Below, one piece after another: positions 25,860 to 33,774 of a stretch of 38,904 bases of DNA. Origin of the DNA: Beijerinckiaceae bacterium (GTDB taxonomy: Bacteria; Pseudomonadota; Alphaproteobacteria; Rhizobiales; Beijerinckiaceae). Within the stretch, counting starts at the first letter, position 1. Each line of letters starts with the position of its first letter. The position numbers and the translations under genes are program-made. The stretch is from assembly GCA_026461505.1 (NCBI GenBank), contig JAPJMW010000024.1, forward strand, positions 1 to 38,904. Direction: 5' to 3'. The notes below the pieces were generated by a model. It saw only the letters and a program-made list of their open reading frames with translations, did no database searches and had not been told where the DNA came from.

Positions 25860-27146
25860 CTACGCTCCCAAATGCATTTTGAGAAGATAGGGCGCGATCT
25901 CGGCCATCGTTCTTTGCAAGGCCCCGCCAACCCCGAGCACTGCCTCATTCGCACGCCGCGCACTTGCACGCAGCTCAGCAGTATCGGTTAAGAGCGATGT
26001 CACAGCCCATGCCAATTCTTCACTGTCACGCACAAGCGTTGCGCCTTGCGCCGCATCAATTGCGGCATAGACTTCTTCAAAATTATGCACATGCGGACCA
26101 TGCAATAAAGCGGCACCTAGCTTTGCTGGCTCGATCGGATTTTGTCCGCCATGCGGCACCAAAGATCCACCCAAGAAAACAAGCGGTGCAACCCGATAAA
26201 ACAGGCCTAATTCACCAATCGTATCGGCAATATAAATATCGGTTGCACTGTCCGGCAACAGACCTAACGAACGTTGTGATGCGCTCAAGCCTGCGCGAGC
26301 AATAAGGCTTGCAATTTCGCGTCCCCGCTCTGGGTGACGCGGGGCAATAATCGTCAGAAGATCAGGAAATTGTTCGACGATCATACGATGTGCTTCGATG
26401 ATCATCACCTCTTCACCCGCATGGGTCGATGCCGCCAGCCAAACAGGACGCGCGCCAATCATCGCTTCAATGCCGGATACCATCAAAGGGGCGGCCGGCG
26501 GTGGCATCGCGTCAAATTTGAGATTACCCGTTACGGTGACGCGCGAAGCGCCAAGCTTTACCAATCGCTCGGCATCTTGTTGGGTTTGTGCCAAGCAAAG
26601 ATCAAAGCGTGAAAAAAGAAATTTCGCCAAACTCGGCAAGCCGCGCCATCGGCGGAAGCTACGATCCGATAGGCGCGCATTGACTTGAACAATCGGAATG
26701 AAGCGTTCAGCCGCTTCTGTCAAAAGATTGGGCCATATTTCTGATTCCGCAAAAATAATGAGATCCGGACGCCAATGATCCATGAAGCGCCGCGCATAGA
26801 GCGAAAGATCAAGCGGAATATATTGATGCGTCGCCCCTTCCGGTAAACGCCGCGCCAACACATTTGCCGATGTTACCGTTCCCGATGTAACGAGAACAGA
26901 AACATCACGACGAACCAATTCCTCAACCAAAGGAAGCAAGGATAAACATTCACCAACGCTTGCACCATGCACCCAAATTAAAGGTCCACTCGGACGCACG
27001 CGCGATGCTTCACCCTTCCGCTCGCCTAATCGCGTACGATCCTCTTTGTTTCGCCGTGTGCGGTCCATCAACACGAACGGCACAAGCGGACGCGCGAGAT
27101 CCGTCACAGCCTTATAAAGGCTCATACCGTAAGGCACACTATTCAT
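25860..27146 (-). CDS. waaA: 3-deoxy-D-manno-octulosonic acid transferase
   Basis: GT30 glycosyltransferase that adds Kdo from CMP-Kdo to lipid IVA at the inner membrane. 428 residues: an N-terminal membrane-associated segment, the catalytic-base motif WVHGASVGE, the segment FAESEIWPNLL, and C-terminal FLGGSLVPHGGQNPIEPAKLG, which are family signatures. The ATG overlaps the preceding DUF374 stop (ATGA), showing translational coupling. One versus two Kdo transfers cannot be predicted. Confidence 0.97.
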   Translation of the reverse strand: MNSVPYGMSLYKAVTDLARPLVPFVLMDRTRRNKEDRTRLGERKGEASRVRPSGPLIWVHGASVGECLSLLPLVEELVRRDVSVLVTSGTVTSANVLARRLPEGATHQYIPLDLSLYARRFMDHWRPDLIIFAESEIWPNLLTEAAERFIPIVQVNARLSDRSFRRWRGLPSLAKFLFSRFDLCLAQTQQDAERLVKLGASRVTVTGNLKFDAMPPPAAPLMVSGIEAMIGARPVWLAASTHAGEEVMIIEAHRMIVEQFPDLLTIIAPRHPERGREIASLIARAGLSASQRSLGLLPDSATDIYIADTIGELGLFYRVAPLVFLGGSLVPHGGQNPIEPAKLGAALLHGPHVHNFEEVYAAIDAAQGATLVRDSEELAWAVTSLLTDTAELRASARRANEAVLGVGGALQRTMAEIAPYLLKMHLGA

Positions 27147-27862
27147 CGATTGACGACTTTCAGCGCAGCGCCAGGGTCAATTGTTCCAAGCGACGCATAG
27201 GCGCGATCATGAATAGCATCGAGACTTCGTTCGAGCTGTTGACGGGCTTGTTCTTGCACCGTTTCATCGGCATCCCGCGCCACGTGAATAGGTTCACCCA
27301 TCATCATCACGCCGCGGCTAAAGGGTAAGCAAATGCTCGTTCTATCCCAATTGTTCAAATCAATGCGACGGCTTGTTGCAACAACAATCGGAATAATCGG
27401 ACGACCAGACAACCGCGCCAAAGCGATAATGCCTAATCCCGATACCCGCGCCACTTTCGGCACATCCGGTGTCATCACCACAATATCACCGCCATCAAGC
27501 GCCTTAATCATCGCGCGCAATCCCGCGGCTCCGCCTTTGCGTTCAAGCTTGCGTTGATCACCACCCGATGCGCGAATAGGTTTAATGCCCATCGCTTCGC
27601 ACGCTTTGGCAACAACACCACCATCGCCATGGCGGGTGATCAACACTGAAACCGGCGCGTCTTTCCACATCGTCAGCGTGATCATAAAATTCTGGCCATG
27701 CCAAATCGCTGCAATGAAGGGCGTATTTAACTTTAATTGATCAATCATATTCGACGGCTCATAGGAAAAGCGCGTCGTCATCCGCACAAGCTTAAGATAG
27801 GTGGCAAGAAACAACCCGATTGCGGTTTGAATCAATGGAAATCGGGAAATTACTTTTAACAT
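27143..27862 (-). CDS. DUF374 lysophospholipid acyltransferase-family protein
   Basis: 239-residue membrane-associated protein with one N-terminal hydrophobic segment. It carries FIAAIWHGQNFMI near residue 50, SRHGDGG-like TRHGDGGVVAKACEAMG, IRASGGDQRKLERKGG and VVMTPDVPKVARV, the pattern of DUF374 proteins distantly related to acyltransferases. The family lies beside waaA in alphaproteobacteria, suggesting a role in lipid A or phospholipid acylation; activity is not shown. The canonical HX4D box is not clear here. Coupled to waaA through ATGA. Confidence 0.9.
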   Translation of the reverse strand: MLKVISRFPLIQTAIGLFLATYLKLVRMTTRFSYEPSNMIDQLKLNTPFIAAIWHGQNFMITLTMWKDAPVSVLITRHGDGGVVAKACEAMGIKPIRASGGDQRKLERKGGAAGLRAMIKALDGGDIVVMTPDVPKVARVSGLGIIALARLSGRPIIPIVVATSRRIDLNNWDRTSICLPFSRGVMMMGEPIHVARDADETVQEQARQQLERSLDAIHDRAYASLGTIDPGAALKVVNR

Positions 27863-27890
27863 TCGATTTTAAAACGCCATTCGTAAGCGC

Positions 27891-28145
27891 TTAACCATGC
27901 GCATGGGTGTGCGGGTCAAGCAAACGATGGAGATGAACAATGAAGTATCGCATCTGCGCATTATCTACCGTTGCCTGTGCCTTAGCCTTCCAGGCCGCTT
28001 GAGCGGTCGCATAATTGGGGAAAATACCGACAATGTCGAGCCTTGAAAGGTCGGTAAACGTCACGCTGTCCAAATCAACAAGCTCGCCGCCAAACACAAG
28101 GTGGAGCAATTGTTGGTTTTCCGTCGCTTTATGGGTGTCGGTCAT
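27891..28145 (-). CDS. DUF4170 domain protein
   Basis: 84-residue soluble protein starting MTDTHKATENQQLLHLVFGG, with the motif FPNYATAQAAWKAKAQATVDNA and C-terminal RYFIVHLHRLLDP, matching the DUF4170 family. The family is restricted mainly to alphaproteobacteria and is typically found just upstream of the DUF374-waaA-lpxK genes, as here. Function unknown. The start at 28145 was chosen because GGAA lies about 8 nt upstream and family members begin close to this point; a frame extension to 28184 is less likely. Confidence 0.88.
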   Translation of the reverse strand: MTDTHKATENQQLLHLVFGGELVDLDSVTFTDLSRLDIVGIFPNYATAQAAWKAKAQATVDNAQMRYFIVHLHRLLDPHTHAHG

Positions 28146-28231
28146 GGCTAAATTCCGCTGGTTTGATAGGCTTTGGATGATCACTTGTCGTTAAACGTTG
28201 CTTTCATGCGGCAAAACGCATCAAAAAACGT

Positions 28232-29176
28232 CTATGCTCCGAAATGCCGCACTGCAGCATCAAGCGCAAGCCCTACCAAAAGAATAAGTCCGGCATCGCG
28301 ATTGGAGCGAAAAAGCCTCAAAGCCCCTCTTCCGTCTACAATATCGAGGCATTTTACCTGCCAAATGAGGTGAAAGGCAAAGAAAAGCACGCCCAGATAA
28401 GCCAAACCGCCCAAATTAGCTGTCCAAATTGCGGCAGCTAAAAGAGTAATGGTCACCCCATAAAATCCGCCAACGGCAATCGGCGTGGCCTTCCCGAATA
28501 AAAGCGCGGTCGATCGGATGCCTGCCAAAACATCATCCTCGATATCCTGAATGGCATAGATGGTATCGTATCCCATGGTCCAAAAAATCGCGGCCCCATA
28601 AAGACAAAGCGCAGGAACATCGAGCGAGCCAAAGACAGAAGCCCACCCCATCAACGCGCCCCAAGAAAAAGCGAGCCCCAACACCGCCTGAGGCCAAGAC
28701 GTAATCCGCTTCATAAACGGATAGGCCAAGACCGGGAGTATCGAACACAAGCCAAGTACAATCGAAAAACCATTGAGCGACAGCAGAACGACAAGCCCTA
28801 CCAAACATTGCAAGCCACAAAACAATAAAGCTCGCGAAACGCTAACCGCGCCACTGGCAACAGGTCGATTGCGGGTCCGCTCGACTTTTCGGTCAAGTTC
28901 ACGGTCCGCAATATCATTATAGGTTGAGCCGGCACCGCGCATGGCAACGGAACCGATGAAAAACAACGCCATCAGTGAAAAGTCGGGATAGGCCTTCCCC
29001 GCAACATTGGCGGCCATCACGGTTGACCACCAGCAGGGCAACACCAAGAGCCACCAGCCAATCGGGCGATCAATCCGCGCCAGCCGTAAATAAGGCTGCA
29101 GCCAAAGCGGCGCTTTTGTATCAACCCAATTACCCTGCTTTGCATCGGGGACGGTGGGACTAGTCGAAGCGCTCAA
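28232..29176 (-). CDS. ubiA: 4-hydroxybenzoate polyprenyltransferase
   Basis: Inner-membrane prenyltransferase that attaches the polyprenyl tail to 4-hydroxybenzoate in ubiquinone synthesis. 314 residues with about eight helices. First Asp motif YNDIADRELDRKVERT followed by NRPVASG; second motif YAIQDIEDDVLAGIRSTA; both bind Mg-diphosphate. No ATG occurs before residue 50, so the start is TTG at 29176, directly after the preceding stop (TAA then TTG) with AAGGTG 8 nt upstream. It supplies quinone to the respiratory chain that feeds the aa3 oxidase. Confidence 0.96.
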   Translation of the reverse strand: MSASTSPTVPDAKQGNWVDTKAPLWLQPYLRLARIDRPIGWWLLVLPCWWSTVMAANVAGKAYPDFSLMALFFIGSVAMRGAGSTYNDIADRELDRKVERTRNRPVASGAVSVSRALLFCGLQCLVGLVVLLSLNGFSIVLGLCSILPVLAYPFMKRITSWPQAVLGLAFSWGALMGWASVFGSLDVPALCLYGAAIFWTMGYDTIYAIQDIEDDVLAGIRSTALLFGKATPIAVGGFYGVTITLLAAAIWTANLGGLAYLGVLFFAFHLIWQVKCLDIVDGRGALRLFRSNRDAGLILLVGLALDAAVRHFGA

Positions 29177-29665
29177 TTAAAGCGCACCTTGCGGCAATTT
29201 CATCGCTCCGCCAACAATTTCATCGGCACCACCCATCGGCTGATGAGCTTGCGCGCCACCAGCGGCCTGAGCCTTTTTCTGTTGCTCGGCAACCTTGCAT
29301 GCATTGGCTTTGGCCGCATCAATCTGCGCTTGTTGGCCTTTTAGATTTGGCGCCAGCGTATCCGGTGCGCGGCACCAAGCCCCGTCGCGATCCAGTGCGC
29401 TGACGGTTGTAGCGTTAATTTTCGAAAGCTTTGTAAACGTATCGCACGCATCTTCAGCCGTGGGCTTTTTGCTTTGAAACGACTGAACATGTTGAATCAA
29501 CTGACCGCGATCGGTTAGATTTTTACCCAATCCAACACATGGATCTTCTGCCGCGTGGGCAACGCCAATCCACGCAACCGCCGCGAGATAGGTCAATGCC
29601 ACGCCTAAATGCCGTAGGTCACGTGAACTAGATTTAGAATTGAACTGCGATAATGATTCGTTCAT
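29177..29665 (-). CDS. Exported protein of unknown function
   Basis: 162 residues that I do not recognise. Residues 18-39 form a signal peptide with a cleavage site after AHA. The mature part has four cysteines (DPCVG, DACDTF, AWCRAPD, NACKVAE), which suggests two disulfides in the periplasm, and a charged helical segment with KGQQAQIDAAKANACKVAEQ-type composition that becomes Gln/Ala/Gly-rich toward the C-terminus. It starts the minus-strand run and its stop abuts the ubiA TTG start, so it may be translated together with ubiA. Confidence 0.72.
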   Translation of the reverse strand: MNESLSQFNSKSSSRDLRHLGVALTYLAAVAWIGVAHAAEDPCVGLGKNLTDRGQLIQHVQSFQSKKPTAEDACDTFTKLSKINATTVSALDRDGAWCRAPDTLAPNLKGQQAQIDAAKANACKVAEQQKKAQAAGGAQAHQPMGGADEIVGGAMKLPQGAL

Positions 29666-29783
29666 GGCGCCTTTTCTAACAGCTAGATTGTTGTTGGATC
29701 AACCGCTTGGCCTTCAAAAAGCCTAATTATCTATGCTATGTGGCGATACGATGGCGGTAGAGAACCTGATCTGGAGTGCCCAT

Positions 29784-30530
29784 TTGCCTGACTATGACTT
29801 CAGAACCAAGCGGCTTTTTGTTGATTTAGGCCTGTCCAGCGCCGCGTCCGTCACGCTTGGTCGCGATGCCAGCCATTATCTGATCACCGTTCTGCGTCTT
29901 GGCCTAGGCGATGTGATTTTGCTATTTAATGGCCGCGATGGGGAATGGCTCGGCCAAATCGACAAAGCGGATAAGAAATCTGCCGTTTTAAATCTCTTAA
30001 AACAAACGCGGCCGCAGCCCGAACGCACCGATATCGACTATCTGTTTGCGCCCATCAAAACGGCCCGTCTTGATTATCTCGTTCAAAAAGCGGTTGAAAT
30101 GGGCGCAAGTCGGCTCGTTCCGGTGATTACCAAACATACGCAGTTTTCGCGCCTTAACGATGAGCGGATGCGGGCCAATATCATTGAGGCCGCCGAACAA
30201 TGCGGCGTTCTACACGTGCCGGACCTCGCCCCGGAAATCAAACTCGATGCCCTTCTCGCCCAATGGGACAGCGCCCGAACCTTGATTTTTTGCGATGAAC
30301 GTGCCGAAGGAGAAGATCCCATCGCAGCCTTGCAAGCGGCAAAACGAGGCCCGATTGGCGTATTAATTGGCCCAGAAGGCGGATTTTCAAGCGAGGAACG
30401 TACCGAGCTGTTAAAATTGCCCTCTGTCACGCGTTTGTCGCTTGGGCCACGCATCTTGCGCGCCGATACCGCAGGCGTCGCCGCCTTTGCACTGGTGCAA
30501 GCCATTTTGGGTGATTGGCGCATGAAATGA
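29784..30530 (+). CDS. rsmE: 16S rRNA (uracil(1498)-N(3))-methyltransferase
   Basis: SPOUT-class methyltransferase that makes m3U1498 in 16S rRNA using S-adenosylmethionine. The C-terminal knot has IGPEGGFSSEE and LGPRILRADTAGVAA, the family signatures; the N-terminal PUA-like part begins YDFRTKRLFVD. Start TTG 29784 gives 248 residues, the usual length, with GGAG 7 nt upstream; ATG 29751 would add 11 residues. Divergent from ubiA; 74 bp before the glutamate-cysteine ligase, a pairing common in Hyphomicrobiales. Confidence 0.95.
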   Translation: MPDYDFRTKRLFVDLGLSSAASVTLGRDASHYLITVLRLGLGDVILLFNGRDGEWLGQIDKADKKSAVLNLLKQTRPQPERTDIDYLFAPIKTARLDYLVQKAVEMGASRLVPVITKHTQFSRLNDERMRANIIEAAEQCGVLHVPDLAPEIKLDALLAQWDSARTLIFCDERAEGEDPIAALQAAKRGPIGVLIGPEGGFSSEERTELLKLPSVTRLSLGPRILRADTAGVAAFALVQAILGDWRMK

Positions 30531-30604
30531 TTGCCTCTTTGCGGCAACGCCCCTATTGAGCCCTTCCCGGCACCCAAACGGTGCCCGGACGATTGAGAGT
30601 ACCA

Positions 30605-31978
30605 ATGGCCCGCGATATTTCCGATACCACGCCGATTGAAAGCCGTGACGAACTGGTTGCCTATTTAGAGGGCGGATCAAAGCCACGCGAAAAATTCCGC
30701 ATCGGTACCGAACACGAAAAATTCCCCTTCCGGCCGGGCACCAACGAACCCGTTCCCTACGAAGGCGCGCGCGGCATCGAAGCACTGCTCAAAGGCATGC
30801 AAGAACGTCTCGGTTGGGATCCTATTTTCGATCGCGATAAAATCATCGGTCTATTTGATGCAAAAGGCTGTGGCGCGATTTCGCTTGAGCCTGGCGGGCA
30901 ATACGAGCTTTCAGGTGCAGCCGTTGAAAATCTCCACCAAACCGCCGCCGAGCTCGACGCGCATTTGAAATGCGCGCTTGAAGTGGGTGACGAGCTTGGC
31001 ATCCAGTTTCTCGCTCTCGGCATGAGCCCGCTCTGGACGCGAGCCGAGACGCCCGTCATGCCAAAGGGCCGCTATGCCATCATGACCCGCTATATGCCCA
31101 CAGTCGGTACGCGTGGGCTTGATATGATGTACCGCACCTCAACGGTTCAGGTTAACCTCGATTTCTCCTCTGAATCCGATATGGTCAAGAAGCTCAGAAC
31201 ATCGGTTGCGCTTCAACCTTTAGCAACCGCACTCTTTGCAAATTCGCCCTTCACGGAAGGCGAGCCGAATGGTTACCAATCCATGCGCTCGCATATCTGG
31301 CTCGATACCGATAATGATCGCTCGGGTATGATCCCCTTCGCTTTTGAAAGCGGCATGGGCTTTGACCGCTATGTTGAATGGGCGCTCGATGTGCCGATGT
31401 ATTTCATCAAGCGGGATGAAACCTATATCGATGTCGCAGGCACCTCGTTTAGAGATTTACTAGCGGGCAAACACCCTGCCCTTCCGGGTGAAAAGCCTGT
31501 TCTGTCGGATTGGGTAAACCACCTCTCCACGCTGTTTCCCGAAGTGCGCTTGAAGAAATATCTTGAAATGCGTGGAGCGGACGCAGGCCCCGTTCCGATG
31601 CTCAATGCACTCCCTGCTTTTTGGGTTGGTTTGCTCTATGACGATACAGCGCTCGATGCGGCATGGGACATGGTCAAGCATTGGACCAATGAAGACCGCC
31701 ATGTCTTACGTCGGGATGTGCCACGCGACGGGCTTCAAACAAGTGTTAAGCGTCACTCCTTACGTGAGCTTGCGCGTGAGGTGCTTAAAATTTCCCGATT
31801 TGGTCTCGAGCGTCGCGCGAAGCTATCGCCGCAAGGCACAGATGAAACCGTTTTTCTTGAGCCTCTTGATCGGATTATCGAAACCGGAAAAACGCAATCG
31901 GATGAATTGCTCGCGCATTATCGCGGCGATTGGAAAAACAGCGTAACCCCTGTTTTTAAATCGCTGGCCTATCGCTAA
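30605..31978 (+). CDS. gshA: Glutamate-cysteine ligase, plant/proteobacterial type
   Basis: First enzyme of glutathione synthesis, joining glutamate and cysteine with ATP. 457 residues of the GCS2 class found in alphaproteobacteria and plants, not the enterobacterial type. Signatures are FRIGTEHEKFPF near residue 35, ISLEPGGQYELSGA near residue 97, MYRTSTVQVNLDF, and NSPFTEGEPNGYQSMRSHIW. The ATG at 30605 has GAGAG upstream. Glutathione may also serve the Prx5 peroxiredoxin elsewhere in the window, which is inference. Confidence 0.95.
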   Translation: MARDISDTTPIESRDELVAYLEGGSKPREKFRIGTEHEKFPFRPGTNEPVPYEGARGIEALLKGMQERLGWDPIFDRDKIIGLFDAKGCGAISLEPGGQYELSGAAVENLHQTAAELDAHLKCALEVGDELGIQFLALGMSPLWTRAETPVMPKGRYAIMTRYMPTVGTRGLDMMYRTSTVQVNLDFSSESDMVKKLRTSVALQPLATALFANSPFTEGEPNGYQSMRSHIWLDTDNDRSGMIPFAFESGMGFDRYVEWALDVPMYFIKRDETYIDVAGTSFRDLLAGKHPALPGEKPVLSDWVNHLSTLFPEVRLKKYLEMRGADAGPVPMLNALPAFWVGLLYDDTALDAAWDMVKHWTNEDRHVLRRDVPRDGLQTSVKRHSLRELAREVLKISRFGLERRAKLSPQGTDETVFLEPLDRIIETGKTQSDELLAHYRGDWKNSVTPVFKSLAYR

Positions 31979-31985
31979 TCCCATC

Positions 31986-32894
31986 ATGACATCATCAAAC
32001 CCTTCGACTGTCGCGATGACGCGGCTCGACTATACGCTGTATGGTCTTGTCGTTCTGATTTGGGGCTCAACCTGGATCGCTTTACGTCTTCAGTTAGGCG
32101 TCGTTGCACCTGAGGTATCGGTGCTTTGGCGCTTTTGTGTGGCTCTCGTCTTCATGGTGCCCCTCGTCCTCATCCGAAAAGACCGCCTCATCTTTCCATT
32201 CGCCATGCATCTCCGGTTTGCTTTGCTTGGTTCTCTCTTATTTTCCAGCAATTTTATCTTTTTTTACTATGCCGGTCTCACAACACCGACAGGCCTTTTG
32301 GCCGTTGTGTTTTCACTTGCCTCCATCATCAATTTGCTCTTGGGCGCCCTGCTCGCACGCAAGCGTCCAAGTACACGGCTCGCCATTGGCGGATTGATTG
32401 GCGCAATCGGCAGCGGCCTCATGTTCGCGCCGCAAATTATCGGCCAGCCTTTTGGCTATATTGCCATTCAGGGATTGATTTATTGCCTGCTCGGGACGCT
32501 TTCTTTTTGCGGCGGCAACATCATCGCGGCTTCGGTTCAACGCCGTGGCGTTTCCGTATTCTCCTCGGCCCTTTGGGGCATGGTTTATGGCATCCTTGGA
32601 ATGGCGGCCTTTATCGCCCTTGAAGGCGGCAGTTTTACAATTGAATGGACCCTTCCCTATTGGAGTGCCTTGGTCTTTCTTGCGATGTTCGGTTCGGTCA
32701 TCGCGTTTGCCAGCTATCTCACTTTGCTTGGACGAATAGGCGCCGCGCGGGCCAGCTATTCAACCGTGCTTTATCCGGTAATAGCGCTTGTGCTATCAAC
32801 GGCATTGGAAGGCTATCAATGGACCCTTCCGGCCATTTTAGGCTTGGGCTTTGTCTTAATGGGCAATGTCGTTGTTCTGCGCAATCCAAAGTAA
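31986..32894 (+). CDS. EamA-family transporter (DMT superfamily)
   Basis: 302-residue inner-membrane protein with about ten helices made of two EamA repeats. Repeat 1 begins LYGLVVLIWGSTWIALR and includes FFYYAGLTTPTGLLAVVFSL; repeat 2 contains FLAMFGSVIAFASYLTLLGRIGAARASYSTVLYPVIAL, shown here only by its core GAARASYSTVLYPV. Probably an exporter of amino acids or other metabolites; the substrate cannot be predicted. It follows the glutamate-cysteine ligase by 7 bp and is likely cotranscribed. Confidence 0.92.
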   Translation: MTSSNPSTVAMTRLDYTLYGLVVLIWGSTWIALRLQLGVVAPEVSVLWRFCVALVFMVPLVLIRKDRLIFPFAMHLRFALLGSLLFSSNFIFFYYAGLTTPTGLLAVVFSLASIINLLLGALLARKRPSTRLAIGGLIGAIGSGLMFAPQIIGQPFGYIAIQGLIYCLLGTLSFCGGNIIAASVQRRGVSVFSSALWGMVYGILGMAAFIALEGGSFTIEWTLPYWSALVFLAMFGSVIAFASYLTLLGRIGAARASYSTVLYPVIALVLSTALEGYQWTLPAILGLGFVLMGNVVVLRNPK

Positions 32895-33022
32895 ATTGAC
32901 TAAAATTGGTTTACCATAAAACCGAATAGAGGCGTGGAGGCGTGCATTTTAACCTCCATATTTTCCTCTGGTTAACCGTATCGAATCAAGGGTAGGGCCC
33001 ATGATGTTACGGATAGTGTCCC

Positions 33023-33196
33023 ATGCATAAATTGGCCAAAACAACCGATCAAACGACCCAAACAGCGGCGCTGCAGCATGCCGCGCTATCGCTTGTGCTC
33101 TTAGGCATCATCATGCTTTCGCTCTTCCAGATCACGCATATGCTGATCGAAAGCCACGATGCCGTCTCTATAGCCGCTTTAACGGGTCAGCATTAA
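33023..33196 (+). CDS. Small single-pass membrane protein, unrecognised
   Basis: Open frame of 57 codons starting at ATG 33023. The N-terminus MHKLAKTTDQTTQTA is polar; residues 20-40 (ALSLVLLGIIMLSLFQITHM) form one clear membrane helix; the tail is short and polar. It lies in the 300-bp gap after the EamA gene, and its TAA stop shares bases with the stop of the convergent DUF937-like gene (33193-33196). A weak GGA precedes the start. I do not recognise the family. Coding status rests on the hydrophobic composition and the fit to the gap. Confidence 0.55.
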   Translation: MHKLAKTTDQTTQTAALQHAALSLVLLGIIMLSLFQITHMLIESHDAVSIAALTGQH

Positions 33197-33753
33197 TCTG
33201 CTTCGCTGGTCTTGTTCATCACCGATTGCATGGCTTTTAAATAATCAGCCTGCGCCGATTGACCGGCCTTAATCCAAGTCTGAAACATTTCCATGCCTTG
33301 GGCTGCCACATCAGGCTCAGGCGCTTTAACGGGCTCTGGCTTAAGCCCCATCATCGAAGCCATCATTCCACCAATCGCCATACCAAAATCTTGCGCCGAA
33401 TTATCGCCCGTTGCAGCGTTTTCACCGGATGAAAATTTCTGCATAGCGTCCGCCATTGCGGTGGCAAGCGCGGGCATCATATCTTCCAAAATCGTTTTAT
33501 TGATGCCCGAGAGCATTTCAGCCTGCCGCGCCACGGCCTTCTTGGCCTCATCGCTTTCAAACACCTGTTGAAATGGATTTGGGATCGAAGCGTTAAACGA
33601 TGGCGCCGATGGAAACGCCCCCATAAAGGCTGCGGGCATCAAGGCTTCAATCCCTTTGCGCAACATGGCATCATCCAAACCAAAGCGTTTGCCAACACTG
33701 CGCATCGCTTCACTGCCTTCTACGATTTTAACCCATTCCTGATAGGTCATCAT
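33193..33753 (-). CDS. DUF937-like alpha-helical protein
   Basis: 186-residue soluble protein, probably all helical. The N-terminal half (SVGKRFGLDDAMLRKGIEALMPA) resembles DUF937 proteins. The middle has Ala/Met-rich helices, and the C-terminal part after a Pro-rich linker (QGMEMFQTWIKAGQSAQADY) is reminiscent of phasin-like PHA-granule proteins. No signal peptide and no cysteine. GGAG precedes the ATG pair at 33753. A role in PHA or storage-granule metabolism is only a guess. It overlaps by 4 bp the stop of the small membrane gene and precedes nothing cotranscribed. Confidence 0.7.
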   Translation of the reverse strand: MMTYQEWVKIVEGSEAMRSVGKRFGLDDAMLRKGIEALMPAAFMGAFPSAPSFNASIPNPFQQVFESDEAKKAVARQAEMLSGINKTILEDMMPALATAMADAMQKFSSGENAATGDNSAQDFGMAIGGMMASMMGLKPEPVKAPEPDVAAQGMEMFQTWIKAGQSAQADYLKAMQSVMNKTSEAD

Positions 33754-33774
33754 GGATGCAACACTCCCAAATTT

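Noticed and set aside
30563..30588. Hairpin between rsmE and the glutamate-cysteine ligase as terminator
   Set aside because: Short interrupted stem (GGCACC/GGTGCC) with no T-run; the genes are probably cotranscribed.
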